8,182 nucleotides of DNA from assembly GCA_036390175.1 (NCBI GenBank), contig DASWCG010000316.1:1-8182 (forward strand), written 5' to 3'. Position 1 is the stretch's first letter; each line of letters begins with the position of its first letter. The stretch comes from DASQHY01 sp036390175. GTDB taxonomy: Bacteria; Acidobacteriota; Terriglobia; Acidiferrales; UBA7541. Position numbers and translations under genes: made by a program. The notes beneath the pieces were generated by a model. The model searched no databases and had not been told where the DNA came from. It saw nothing but the letters and a program-made list of their open reading frames with translations. Positions 1 through 6,417 of the stretch are shown piece after piece.

Positions 1-380
1 CAGTCGGCCAGGATCGCGCCGGCGCCGCCTCGGGCATCAACAACGCAGTCGCCCGGGTTGCCGGAGTTCTTGCCATTGCAATCCTGGGAATCGTGATGGT
101 GAAAATATTCAGTTCAAGCTTGAATCGTAGTCTTGCGGGCCAACTGCTTCCGCCCGGCATTCTCCAGTACATTCAGTCAAATGAGATCAAACTCGCCGGC
201 CTTGACTTACCCTCCGGCCTAGATTCCGGTACGACAGCACTGATCCGCGCGTCCATTTCCCATGCGTTTGTCTTTGGATTCCGAATCGTAATGCTGATCT
301 GTGCGGGTCTGTCCTTGGCAAGCGCCGTGGTCGCATCGCTAATGATTCCCTCAATTTGGAGGCGAGGCCAGCAAGCCTGA
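1..380 (+). CDS. C-terminal part of a DHA2-type MFS exporter (5'-truncated by window)
   Basis: The reading frame is open from base 3 to the TGA at 378-380, giving about 125 residues with no start of its own; the gene begins before the window. The first residues read VGQDRAGAASGINNAVARVAG, which matches the segment before helix 13 in DHA2 (EmrB/QacA-like) drug:proton antiporters, where an A-S-G-x-N-N-A-x-x-R pattern is typical. Then come a hydrophobic helix (ending near VMVKIF), an extracytoplasmic loop of about 55 residues, and a last helix (about residues 88-117), followed by a short basic tail, WRRGQQA. The expected role is proton-coupled export of toxic compounds across the inner membrane; the substrate cannot be read from this fragment. 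An internal ATG pair at 93-98 is not a credible start because the family homology extends upstream of it. The stop lies 11 bases from that of the convergent downstream gene. Confidence 0.85.
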   Translation, partial: VGQDRAGAASGINNAVARVAGVLAIAILGIVMVKIFSSSLNRSLAGQLLPPGILQYIQSNEIKLAGLDLPSGLDSGTTALIRASISHAFVFGFRIVMLICAGLSLASAVVASLMIPSIWRRGQQA

Positions 381-391
381 AGCGGCATCTA

Positions 392-886
392 TCAGGCCGT
401 ACAGGCCGCGTCGGCGCGGAACTTGATCGCGGCCGCAATGGCAAGCGCGATGAAGAGCGCGAGACAAACGAGCTGCGCGAGCAAAAAGGACGGCTCGGAC
501 TGCGTCGGCGCCATCGCCTTGAGCGCCGGCACCTTCTGGAAAGACTGCACGATCAAGACAAATACGTTCAGATAGAGAGCAATCACCCCGGTCACCACAT
601 AGATGCGGCGCCACGCGCCAGCAAGGCGCCGGGCGTAGCGCGCCAGGATGGCAACCGCCAGCACGATCAACGATACGATGCCGACTCCGTGGGATGGCAA
701 GAAGCGGTGGAACGGGAAAAAGAATCCGGTGACGTTTGTCAGCACAGTGGTCACCAGAAACAGCGCGGTCCAGGCGTCGAGACGCTTCGCGGCGAGCAAG
801 CCGAACACAACCACAAATCCCGACAAGATCCCGATCAAGCTCAATGCGACGTGCACGAAGGTAAGTGTGGTCATGCCCAAGATCAT
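392..886 (-). CDS. Small five-helix integral membrane protein, function unknown
   Basis: This encodes 164 residues. The ATG at 884-886 is preceded by a good Shine-Dalgarno run (GAGGGGG, about 6 bases upstream), which decides this start over the ATG four codons later. The protein is almost entirely hydrophobic, with about five predicted membrane helices: residues 5-32, 39-60, 67-86, 94-115 and 130-155. Between helices 2 and 3 lies a short motif GFFFPFHRFLPSHG with two His residues, and the loop before the last helix carries KAMAPTQSEP. I recognise it as resembling conserved hypothetical membrane proteins found in proteobacteria and acidobacteria, but no function is known to me. It converges on the MFS exporter gene with an 11-base gap, so the two transcripts must terminate within or across each other. 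A candidate promoter lies at 935-963. Confidence 0.8.
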   Translation of the reverse strand: MILGMTTLTFVHVALSLIGILSGFVVVFGLLAAKRLDAWTALFLVTTVLTNVTGFFFPFHRFLPSHGVGIVSLIVLAVAILARYARRLAGAWRRIYVVTGVIALYLNVFVLIVQSFQKVPALKAMAPTQSEPSFLLAQLVCLALFIALAIAAAIKFRADAACTA

Positions 887-934
887 GATGTCCCCCTCAG
901 CCGGAAACTCACCTGGGTGATCCAGCCGACCCAG

Positions 935-963
935 AAGATACTATTGACCGCCTCCAGGCGCAA
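935..963 (-). promoter_or_regulatory. Candidate sigma-70-like promoter for the 392-886 membrane-protein gene
   Basis: Read on the minus strand, TTGCGC (958-963) is followed after exactly 17 bases by TATCTT (935-940). Transcription would start near 928, leaving a leader of about 40 bases containing the Shine-Dalgarno run. The -35 hexamer is identical to that proposed for the XRE gene at 6418. The hexamers match the consensus only partly (4/6 each), so this is tentative. Confidence 0.4.
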
Positions 964-1044
964 TTTTCAAGGGCACTCGCCGAGGCTGGTTCAGGTGGGC
1001 TTTGTGGAATGACATGGCCGGTGATTCCTTGTATGACATCCTTG

Positions 1045-1050
1045 TATAAA
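1045..1050 (+). promoter_or_regulatory. Possible -10 element upstream of the 1083 gene
   Basis: TATAAA lies 33 bases before the start codon in an AT-rich pocket of an otherwise GC-rich spacer. No good -35 hexamer is found 16-18 bases upstream. The element overlaps the second copy of an 8-base direct repeat, CCTTGTAT (1027-1034 and 1040-1047). This is weak evidence. Confidence 0.25.
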
Positions 1051-1082
1051 ATGGGCGCGAGAAGAAGCATGAGGAGGCGGGG

Positions 1083-1457
1083 ATGAAATTTGCGAAGGTT
1101 GTGTTCTTGATTGCGGGGATTTGGGGGGTGCTGATCATCACGCCGCTGTACTTCCTGTTTGACGTGATCGGCCGGAGGGATCCGCCGGCGATCACGCATC
1201 CGGGATTCTATTACGGGTTTGTAGGAGCGGCGCTGGTCTGGCAGATCGCATACCTGTTGATTGCGACGGCCCCGGACCGCTACCGGCCGATGATGATTGT
1301 TGCGGCGCTTGCAAAATTCAGTTACGGCGTTGCCGTGGTCGTGCTGGTGCTGCAAGAGCGAATGCACGCGACGGACCTGGTGTTTGGCGGCGTGGACTTG
1401 CTGCTGGGGGTTTTGTTTGTGGCCGCGTATTTGAGGGTGCCGAGCCGCGTCGGATAG
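1083..1457 (+). CDS. Small four-helix membrane protein, function unknown
   Basis: This encodes 124 residues from ATG 1083 to TAG 1455-1457. A strong ribosome binding site (AGGAGGCGGGG immediately upstream) supports both the gene and the start. The sequence shows four predicted membrane helices: about residues 4-27, 43-63, 69-92 and 98-119. Charged residues are restricted to the loops (GRRDPP, APDRYRP, QERMHATD). A conserved-looking stretch, HPGFYYGFVG, begins helix 2. I do not recognise a named family. The topology of four short helices in about 120 residues is common among uncharacterised small membrane proteins of soil bacteria. It stands alone: the upstream neighbour is divergent and the downstream neighbour is convergent. 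Larger minus-strand frames over this region lack comparable start signals and protein-like composition. Confidence 0.75.
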   Translation: MKFAKVVFLIAGIWGVLIITPLYFLFDVIGRRDPPAITHPGFYYGFVGAALVWQIAYLLIATAPDRYRPMMIVAALAKFSYGVAVVVLVLQERMHATDLVFGGVDLLLGVLFVAAYLRVPSRVG

Positions 1458-1493
1458 TGTGGCACTGCACAGCCAAGAGTGGCTGTGCCACAC
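1457..1493. repeat. Imperfect palindrome / hairpin in the convergent spacer (possible bidirectional terminator or dispersed repeat)
   Basis: The right arm TGGCTGTGCCACAC (1480-1493) pairs with the left arm GTGTGG (1457-1462) plus CACAGCCA (1468-1475). This gives 14 base pairs interrupted only by a 5-base bulge (1463-1467), with loop AGAG (1476-1479). It begins at the last base of the stop codon of the 1083 gene. There is no T-run on either side, so it is not a textbook intrinsic terminator. It could act as a bidirectional stop between the convergent genes, or it could be one copy of a REP-like dispersed palindrome. Confidence 0.6.
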
Positions 1494-1545
1494 AAGAGGG
1501 AATAGCGCGGCACTGAAATAGGACAGGCGTCCCGGCGATGGGGAT

Positions 1546-1571
1546 GAATTCCCGGCGAAGCGCCGAAATTC
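1546..1571. repeat. Second hairpin in the convergent spacer
   Basis: CGGCG (1553-1557) pairs with CGCCG (1561-1565) around loop AAG, and GAATT (1546-1550) pairs with AATTC (1567-1571), separated by a 2x1 internal loop. It lies downstream of the stop codon of the large minus-strand gene and could contribute to its 3' end. No T-run follows on the minus strand. Nothing coding is seen in 1458-1609. Confidence 0.4.
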
Positions 1572-1609
1572 TTCGTTGACAAACAGGCGGCGATAGAAGA
1601 ACTGCGGCG

Positions 1610-4600
1610 CTAACCTTGGGGGGAAAGCGCGGAGGCGACGTCGCGCACGCGGCGGAGGTCGAGCTTGCCGGTGCCGAGGATGGGGAACGATTCCACGCGG
1701 AAGAACTGGTTTGGCCGCGGAATCCACAGGTTGGGCAAATCGCACCGGCCGAGTTTTTCAAGGGTCTCTTTAAGCCGCACATCGTCGAGATTGTGAAGCA
1801 CGACAAGCCGCTCGCCCTTCTTTTCATCCGGCACGCTGGTGACGACGAAGGATTGCTCGGTGGCGCCGGCTAACTCGTGGAGTTTTTCCTCGACTCTGAT
1901 GTGCGGCACCATCTCGCCGCCGATCTTGCTGAAACGCGAGAGCCGGTCGGTGATCACCAGGAAGCCGTCCTCGTCCACCAGGGCGATGTCGCCGGTGACG
2001 TACCAGCCGTCGCGCAGAACTTCCGCGGTTTCGTCCGGCCGGCCGAGATAGCCTTGCATCACGTTGGGCCCGCGCACCAGCAGGAGTCCCGCTTGGCCGG
2101 GGGGAAGCGGCTCGCCGGTGCCGTGGTCCAGAGTTGCCGGGTCCACGACGCGCACGCTGATTCCCGGAAGCGGATGGCCGATGCTGCCGCGCTTGCCGCC
2201 CACCTGGCGAAAACCCGCGGCGCGAAAATCGCGCGCGTTCACGCTGACCACCGGAGAACACTCCGTGCAGCCGTAGCCTTCGAGCGGGCGAATGCCGAAT
2301 TTATCTTCAAACGCAAGCGCGGTGCGCTCCGGAAGTTTTTCTGCGCCCGTCACAACATACTGGAGGCTGCCGAAATCCTCCGACTGGCAGCGGCGCATGT
2401 AGGCCTGCAAGAACGTCGGCGTGGCCATGAGCAGCGTAACCTTATAGACGCGCGTCAATTCGCTGATGGCGGCGAGGTCCAGCGGATTGGGATGGTAGAC
2501 GACGCCGGTTCCGATAGCGGCAGGCAGCCAGAGGGTCACGGTGAAGCCGAAGGAGTGGAAGAAAGGAAGAATGCCGAGAAGGCGATCGCGCCTTCCGAGC
2601 ATGAAAGTCTGCGCGATTTGCTCGATGTTCGAGCCGATGTTGTAGTGGGTCAGCAACACGCCCTTGGGCTCGCCGGTGCTGCCGCTGGAAAAAATAACCG
2701 TGGAGACATCGTCGAGCGAGGCGCGCTTCTTCCGGCCGAGCGCAAGTTCCAGCCAGCGCGCGGGCAGGAGAAAGGCCATCAGGAGCGAGAGCAGTTTTTC
2801 GGATGATTTCGGCTGGGCGGCGATGTCTTCGAGAAGAAGAATGCGGCCGGGAGCCTGAATCTGCACGCGCGACAGGAAGGCCTGTGAGCTGACCACCGTC
2901 TCGAGGCAGCATTGCTTCGCGCACGAGGCGAGCGCCTCGGCTGAGGCCGTGTAGTTCAGATTCACCGGGATTTTTCCCATCAGCATGGCCGCGAAATTCA
3001 CCAGTGCGCCCGGGACCGAAGGAGGCAAGAGGATGCCGACAGCATCCTGTCCTTCCCAAGCTTTGCGCAGGCGTCGCGCAAGAAAAATGGTGCGCGCCAG
3101 CGCCGCGGCGTAGCGCAACTGCGGCACGCGCGTGTCGGCCATGGCAAAACGCCACGGAAAATGGCGCGCGGTATTGATGAACGTGCGGTGGAGCGTGCGC
3201 ATGCGAGCCTTGCGGTGCTTGTAGGCTTCGGTGTGCAACTGCTGGACCGCCTGGCGAACCTCGAAGGGCGTGGCCGTTGCGGGAAGCGGCTTGCCGAAAC
3301 TTACCGTGACGGGATAGGGAATCCGCCGGGGAAATTTCCCGAGGAAGCGCCCCCTTTCAAAACTGAAGATGCTGCCCCACACGCCGTCAAGATTGACGGG
3401 AATAATCGGCGCGTCCAGACCCTTCATGATGCGCTCAAAACCGCGGCGAAAGGGAAGCAGGTGACCGATACGCGTGATTTGTCCTTCGGCGAAAATGCAA
3501 ACCACTTCGCCGGCCTGGATGGTTTCGGCGGCCTCGCGGAGCGAACGCAGCATCTCGCGCGGGCGCAGCTCGGAAGAGATGGGGATGACGCGGAGAATCT
3601 TCGCAAAGGGCTTGATGAGCGGATGATCGTAGATGCCCTTGAACATGAGGAAGCGAATGGGCCGGTCGGTGGAAGCGATGAGCAGGCAGGCGTCCACGAA
3701 AGACATGTGATTCGAGACGAAGAGCGCGCCGCCGCGCTCGGGGATGTTGTCGCGGCCTTCGACGTGAATGCGATAAATGGAATGCGTGAGCATCCACAGG
3801 AGCAGGCGCAGCAGGGAATCCGGAAGCAATAGGACGAGATAAATCGTGGCGGCAAGAGTGAGCCCTGCGGCGTAGAGAAAGATGCGCGGGGGGTCGGGGT
3901 GCCCCATCTGGATCATCAGGTACTGAACGATGGGTTGGGCGGCAATTCCGACAAAAGAGAGCAGGTTCGCCGCCGCGATGACCCCTCCCTTGCGGTCCGA
4001 TTCCGGGCGATGCTGGATCAGGGCGTTGATCGGAACGGCGTAGAAACCGCCGAAAAATCCGAGAGCTCCAAGTTGGACGGCCACGCTCAGGTAAGACAGG
4101 TGTGGGCGAGCCAGCGATGCCGACAGCGCCGTCATTCCTATCGAGCCGAGCGGGAGCAAACCGTATTCGATCTTCTTCCCGGAAAGATATCCGGCCGCAA
4201 AACTGCCTGCGCCGATGCCCAGAGACAGCGTGGCGAGAAGATAGCTGGTGTGAGCCTCATCGGCGCGGAGAATGTCCGCCGAGTAAAGAACAATGTTCAG
4301 AAGCAGGAGCGACCCGAGAAACCAGAAGTACATATTTCCCAGGACCGCGAGCCAAAGAACCCGGTCGCGCCGCATGTATCTGATTTGGGCAACGAGGTCG
4401 CCCAAGGTGTTGGCGCGAAACTTCCTGGCCGGAGCCGCCGCCGGAACACGCGTGATCCCGAGGCTCGAGAGCAGGCCGACTCCTGCGAGCGCCACCAGCG
4501 TCACTCCCGACCATTCCTGCTTTCCATAAAACCATTTTGCGAGCATGCCGCCCGCGAGAGTCCCTGTGATGACGGCAATGAAAGTCCCCAGTTCGAGGAC

Positions 4601-5110
4601 ACCGTTGCACCAGGACAGCTCCTTTTCCGGAACGAGCTCGGGAAGAAGGCCGTACTTGGAGGGGCCGAAAAGCGCAGCCTGCGTGCTTACCAGAAATAAT
4701 GCCGCGCCAATGACGTAAAAATTGCCCAGCACCAGCCCCGCTAACGCCAGACCCATAATCGACATTTCCATAACCTTGGTCGCGATGGTCACGGTGCGTT
4801 TACTGAAGCGGTCCGCGAGGTAGCCGCCGGTCATGGAGAACAGGAGAAACGGGACCGAGAAGAGAAGGGGAATGACAAGAACGGAGATGAGATCCCGGTC
4901 GTCTTTCGACAATCCGATCCCGATGATCAGAAAACTGAACAGCCACTTGAGCACATTGTCGCTGAAGGCGCCCTGAAACTGCGTGGCAATCAGGCACCAG
5001 AAGCCGAACAGACCGCGCGGCTTCTCTCCCGGCGGGGCGGCAATTCCGATAGTGACAGGGTCGGAAGAGGAAAGAGGATTCTCCGCCATATCGTCCGGGA
5101 GTGTACTCAT
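1610..5110 (-). CDS. aas: Fused lysophospholipid flippase - acyltransferase - acyl-ACP/CoA synthetase (LplT-Aas fusion)
   Basis: This 1166-residue inner-membrane protein has three parts. Residues 30-428 are an MFS transporter like LplT (FSDNVLKW near residue 50; loop 2-3 motif GGYLADRFSKR with D100/R101). Residues 445-625 are a PlsC acyltransferase with H468-x4-D473 and the AEGQITR motif (E542, G543). Residues 650-1160 are an AMP-forming synthetase with the P-loop SSGSTGEPKG (808-817), YGCTE (946-950), TGD (D1041) and the catalytic Lys in GTGK (K1149). All key residues are present. In E. coli, LplT flips lysophosphatidylethanolamine inward, and Aas re-acylates it using fatty acid activated on ACP; here one chain would do both. 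Acyl-CoA ligase specificity cannot be excluded. ATG 5110 is chosen because the longer frame (to 5284) runs antisense through tRNA-Leu. No clear Shine-Dalgarno is visible, and ATG 5089 is an alternative start. Transcription diverges from the tRNA. Stop is TAG 1610-1612. Confidence 0.93.
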   Translation of the reverse strand: MSTLPDDMAENPLSSSDPVTIGIAAPPGEKPRGLFGFWCLIATQFQGAFSDNVLKWLFSFLIIGIGLSKDDRDLISVLVIPLLFSVPFLLFSMTGGYLADRFSKRTVTIATKVMEMSIMGLALAGLVLGNFYVIGAALFLVSTQAALFGPSKYGLLPELVPEKELSWCNGVLELGTFIAVITGTLAGGMLAKWFYGKQEWSGVTLVALAGVGLLSSLGITRVPAAAPARKFRANTLGDLVAQIRYMRRDRVLWLAVLGNMYFWFLGSLLLLNIVLYSADILRADEAHTSYLLATLSLGIGAGSFAAGYLSGKKIEYGLLPLGSIGMTALSASLARPHLSYLSVAVQLGALGFFGGFYAVPINALIQHRPESDRKGGVIAAANLLSFVGIAAQPIVQYLMIQMGHPDPPRIFLYAAGLTLAATIYLVLLLPDSLLRLLLWMLTHSIYRIHVEGRDNIPERGGALFVSNHMSFVDACLLIASTDRPIRFLMFKGIYDHPLIKPFAKILRVIPISSELRPREMLRSLREAAETIQAGEVVCIFAEGQITRIGHLLPFRRGFERIMKGLDAPIIPVNLDGVWGSIFSFERGRFLGKFPRRIPYPVTVSFGKPLPATATPFEVRQAVQQLHTEAYKHRKARMRTLHRTFINTARHFPWRFAMADTRVPQLRYAAALARTIFLARRLRKAWEGQDAVGILLPPSVPGALVNFAAMLMGKIPVNLNYTASAEALASCAKQCCLETVVSSQAFLSRVQIQAPGRILLLEDIAAQPKSSEKLLSLLMAFLLPARWLELALGRKKRASLDDVSTVIFSSGSTGEPKGVLLTHYNIGSNIEQIAQTFMLGRRDRLLGILPFFHSFGFTVTLWLPAAIGTGVVYHPNPLDLAAISELTRVYKVTLLMATPTFLQAYMRRCQSEDFGSLQYVVTGAEKLPERTALAFEDKFGIRPLEGYGCTECSPVVSVNARDFRAAGFRQVGGKRGSIGHPLPGISVRVVDPATLDHGTGEPLPPGQAGLLLVRGPNVMQGYLGRPDETAEVLRDGWYVTGDIALVDEDGFLVITDRLSRFSKIGGEMVPHIRVEEKLHELAGATEQSFVVTSVPDEKKGERLVVLHNLDDVRLKETLEKLGRCDLPNLWIPRPNQFFRVESFPILGTGKLDLRRVRDVASALSPQG

Positions 5111-5146
5111 CGCAGCGGAAGCACGCAAGAGAGGTTGGCTCGCGGG

Positions 5147-5175
5147 TTGAGGCCATGGCAAGGCTATGTTATGTT
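5147..5175 (+). promoter_or_regulatory. Candidate promoter for tRNA-Leu(CAA)
   Basis: TTGAGG (5147-5152) and TATGTT (5170-5175) are spaced by 17 bases. Transcription would begin around 5182, about 6 bases before the mature tRNA 5' end. A second TATGTT sits at 5165-5170, giving an overlapping alternative -10. The promoter lies in the 77-base gap between the tRNA and the divergent fusion gene. Confidence 0.5.
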
Positions 5176-5187
5176 GAACAAGAATGC

Positions 5188-5274
5188 GCCGGAGTGGCGG
5201 AACTGGCAGACGCGCCGGACTCAAAATCCGGTGGCCGCAAGGCCGTGTGGGTTCAACTCCCTCCTCCGGCACCA
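5188..5274 (+). tRNA. trnL: tRNA-Leu, anticodon CAA (reads UUG), CCA encoded
   Basis: This 87-base class II tRNA has an acceptor stem GCCGGAG (5188-5194) pairing perfectly with CTCCGGC (5264-5270), discriminator A5271 and a genomically encoded CCA (5272-5274). The anticodon stem CCGGA/TCCGG encloses loop CTCAAAA, giving anticodon CAA. The long variable arm GGCC-GCAA-GGCC, usual for leucine tRNAs, is present. The T loop is TTCAACT. The T stem GTGGG/CCCTC has one apparent U-U mismatch at its second pair. No intron is seen. Confidence 0.97.
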
Positions 5275-5319
5275 CAGGAAACAACCCACAATTCGTTTGA
5301 GAGCATCTGTTGTATTGGA

Positions 5320-5341
5320 GCGCCCGATTACTTCCGGGCGC
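5320..5341 (+). terminator. GC-rich hairpin downstream of tRNA-Leu, weak terminator candidate
   Basis: GCGCCCG (5320-5326) pairs perfectly with CGGGCGC (5335-5341) around an 8-base loop, 46 bases after the CCA end of the tRNA. The bases that follow (GGCGCATGGTTTGCC) have no T-run, so it may instead be a processing or Rho-associated structure. Confidence 0.4.
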
Positions 5342-5351
5342 GGCGCATGGT

Positions 5352-5380
5352 TTGCCTAAGACGGGGCAGAGGAGTAGGCT
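5352..5380 (+). promoter_or_regulatory. Tentative promoter for the secreted glycine-zipper protein gene
   Basis: TTGCCT (5352-5357) is followed after 17 bases by TAGGCT (5375-5380). A start near 5387 would place the inverted repeat at 5393-5431 at the very 5' end of the transcript. Agreement with the consensus is poor in the -10 (3/6). It is offered mainly because of its correct spacing and its place after the tRNA hairpin. Confidence 0.25.
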
Positions 5381-5392
5381 GAAGTATCGCCG

Positions 5393-5431
5393 TCACGAAC
5401 AAACGGGCGGACTGTTCCGAATTGTTCGTGA
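5393..5431. promoter_or_regulatory. Perfect 10-bp inverted repeat in the leader of the 5471 gene (operator or RNA hairpin)
   Basis: TCACGAACAA (5393-5402) and TTGTTCGTGA (5422-5431) are exact reverse complements separated by 19 bases (5403-5421). The repeat ends 39 bases before the start codon of the secreted-protein gene. The wide spacing suits either a 5'-UTR hairpin with a large loop or two half-sites bound by a dimeric regulator (centre-to-centre 29 bases, close to three DNA turns). No T-run follows, so a simple terminator is unlikely. Confidence 0.6.
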
Positions 5432-5470
5432 TCCGTGCCCAGCCAATTCTGGAATCCTGGGGGGGAGATT

Positions 5471-6316
5471 ATGAGGCGTTTTTGGATTGAAGTGAGTCTT
5501 GCGTTTGCAGTTGCGTTGTTTGCAGTTGCTTTGCCTGCTTCTGCGGATACGCTGGAGTTAAAAGACGGCCGCGTGCTGAATGGAAGGTATCTCGGAGGCA
5601 CGGCGGTGCAGGTGCGCTTTGAAATAAACGGGAATGTCGAGGTATTCCGCGTCAGTGAAGTCGTCGCCCTAACTTTCACAGGAAGGTCTTCGGCTGCGTC
5701 TTCCGCCAGCCCCGCTGCTTCCAGCGCACCCGGAGGCGTTGCCTCCACGGACGCGCGATCTACTGACAGCGCGACCTCGGCCGGCGGAAGAGTGACCGTG
5801 CCAGCCGGGACGCGCCTGTTGGTTCGCATGATTGATGGCGTGGATTCTTCGAAGAACCATGTCGGCGACCGTTTCCACGCCAGCATGGAGACGGACCTGG
5901 TGGTTGGCGACACCGTTGTAGCGCGCAAGGGCACGGACCTCTATGGGCGCCTTGCGGAAGCGAAGCAAGCGGGGCACGTGGCCGGGAGTTCCGAGTTGAA
6001 GCTGGAACTGACCGACATTGTCGTTAACGGGCAGAGCTATCCGCTCATGACGGGCGACTACGAGGCCAAAGGGAAGGGCCGGGGCGGGAATACTGCCGAG
6101 AAAGTCGGCGGGGGCGCGGCGCTGGGCGCCATCATCGGGGCGATCGCGGGAGGCGGCAAGGGAGCCGCTATTGGCGCCGGCGTGGGCGCTGGCGCGGGCG
6201 GCGCTGTGCAGGTTATGACCCGCGGGGAGCAAGTCCGCGTGCCCAGCGAAACTTTGCTCGAGTTCCGCCTCGAGCAGCCGGTCACCGTTACTCTGGCGGG
6301 TTCTTCCCGCGACTGA
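5471..6316 (+). CDS. Secreted or envelope protein with glycine-zipper segment, function unknown
   Basis: This encodes 281 residues. The chosen ATG at 5471 follows a strong purine-rich ribosome binding site (GGGGGAG, 3 bases upstream) and starts directly with a signal peptide: MRR, a hydrophobic core, then ALPASA with likely cleavage after A25. An in-frame ATG at 5435 would put 12 odd residues in front of the signal and is rejected. The mature protein has a small domain (26-70: DTLELKDGRVLNGRYLGG, ending VSEVVALTF), an Ala/Ser/Gly-rich flexible linker (about 71-106) and a beta-rich domain (107-195, starting VTVPAGTRLLVRM). A glycine zipper follows (about 213-246, repeated GxxxG with G/A every fourth residue), then a short C-terminal strand region. 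Glycine zippers usually insert into or pack against membranes, so an outer-membrane or periplasmic location is inferred. I associate similar proteins with Acidobacteriota, but none has a function known to me. TGA is at 6314-6316. Confidence 0.85.
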   Translation: MRRFWIEVSLAFAVALFAVALPASADTLELKDGRVLNGRYLGGTAVQVRFEINGNVEVFRVSEVVALTFTGRSSAASSASPAASSAPGGVASTDARSTDSATSAGGRVTVPAGTRLLVRMIDGVDSSKNHVGDRFHASMETDLVVGDTVVARKGTDLYGRLAEAKQAGHVAGSSELKLELTDIVVNGQSYPLMTGDYEAKGKGRGGNTAEKVGGGAALGAIIGAIAGGGKGAAIGAGVGAGAGGAVQVMTRGEQVRVPSETLLEFRLEQPVTVTLAGSSRD

Positions 6317-6347
6317 ACGCCACCTGGAGCATCACTCTTGCGAGGCA

Positions 6348-6364
6348 GCGCCTCTCGGAGGCGC
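6348..6364 (+). terminator. Hairpin after the secreted-protein gene, probable terminator stem
   Basis: GCGCCTC (6348-6354) pairs perfectly with GAGGCGC (6358-6364) around a TCG loop, 31 bases after the TGA stop. The downstream sequence (GGCCATTAGTTTGCATCTT) is only mildly T-rich. It separates this gene from the XRE gene, which has its own promoter. Confidence 0.45.
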
Positions 6365-6417
6365 GGCCATTAGTTTGCATCTTCGCGCACAAGAGTTTCA
6401 TTTCCTCAAAAAAAGGC

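Noticed and set aside
351..1012. Long + strand frame (356-1012) and minus-strand frame 351-614 overlapping the five-helix membrane gene
   Set aside because: Their translations are Arg/His/Gln-rich and lack start signals; they are shadows of the well-supported 392-886 gene.
909..1827. Minus-strand frames of 169-278 codons across 909-1827
   Set aside because: They run antisense to the 1083 gene, through the hairpin spacer and into the end of the fusion gene in another frame. Composition is Arg/Pro-rich and not protein-like, and there is no ribosome binding site.
1877..4699. Several + strand frames of 220-310 codons (1877-2806, 3161-3832, 3899-4699)
   Set aside because: They are antisense to the fusion gene, whose catalytic motifs are continuous throughout. 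These frames arise from codon bias in GC-rich DNA.
5188..5274. tRNA gene as an integration site (att) for a mobile element
   Set aside because: No integrase gene and no repeated copy of the tRNA 3' end is present in the window.
6256..6275. Inverted repeat GCTCGAG-TTCCGC-CTCGAGC
   Set aside because: It lies inside the coding sequence and is explained by the codons for LLEFRLEQ. Without conservation data it is probably chance.
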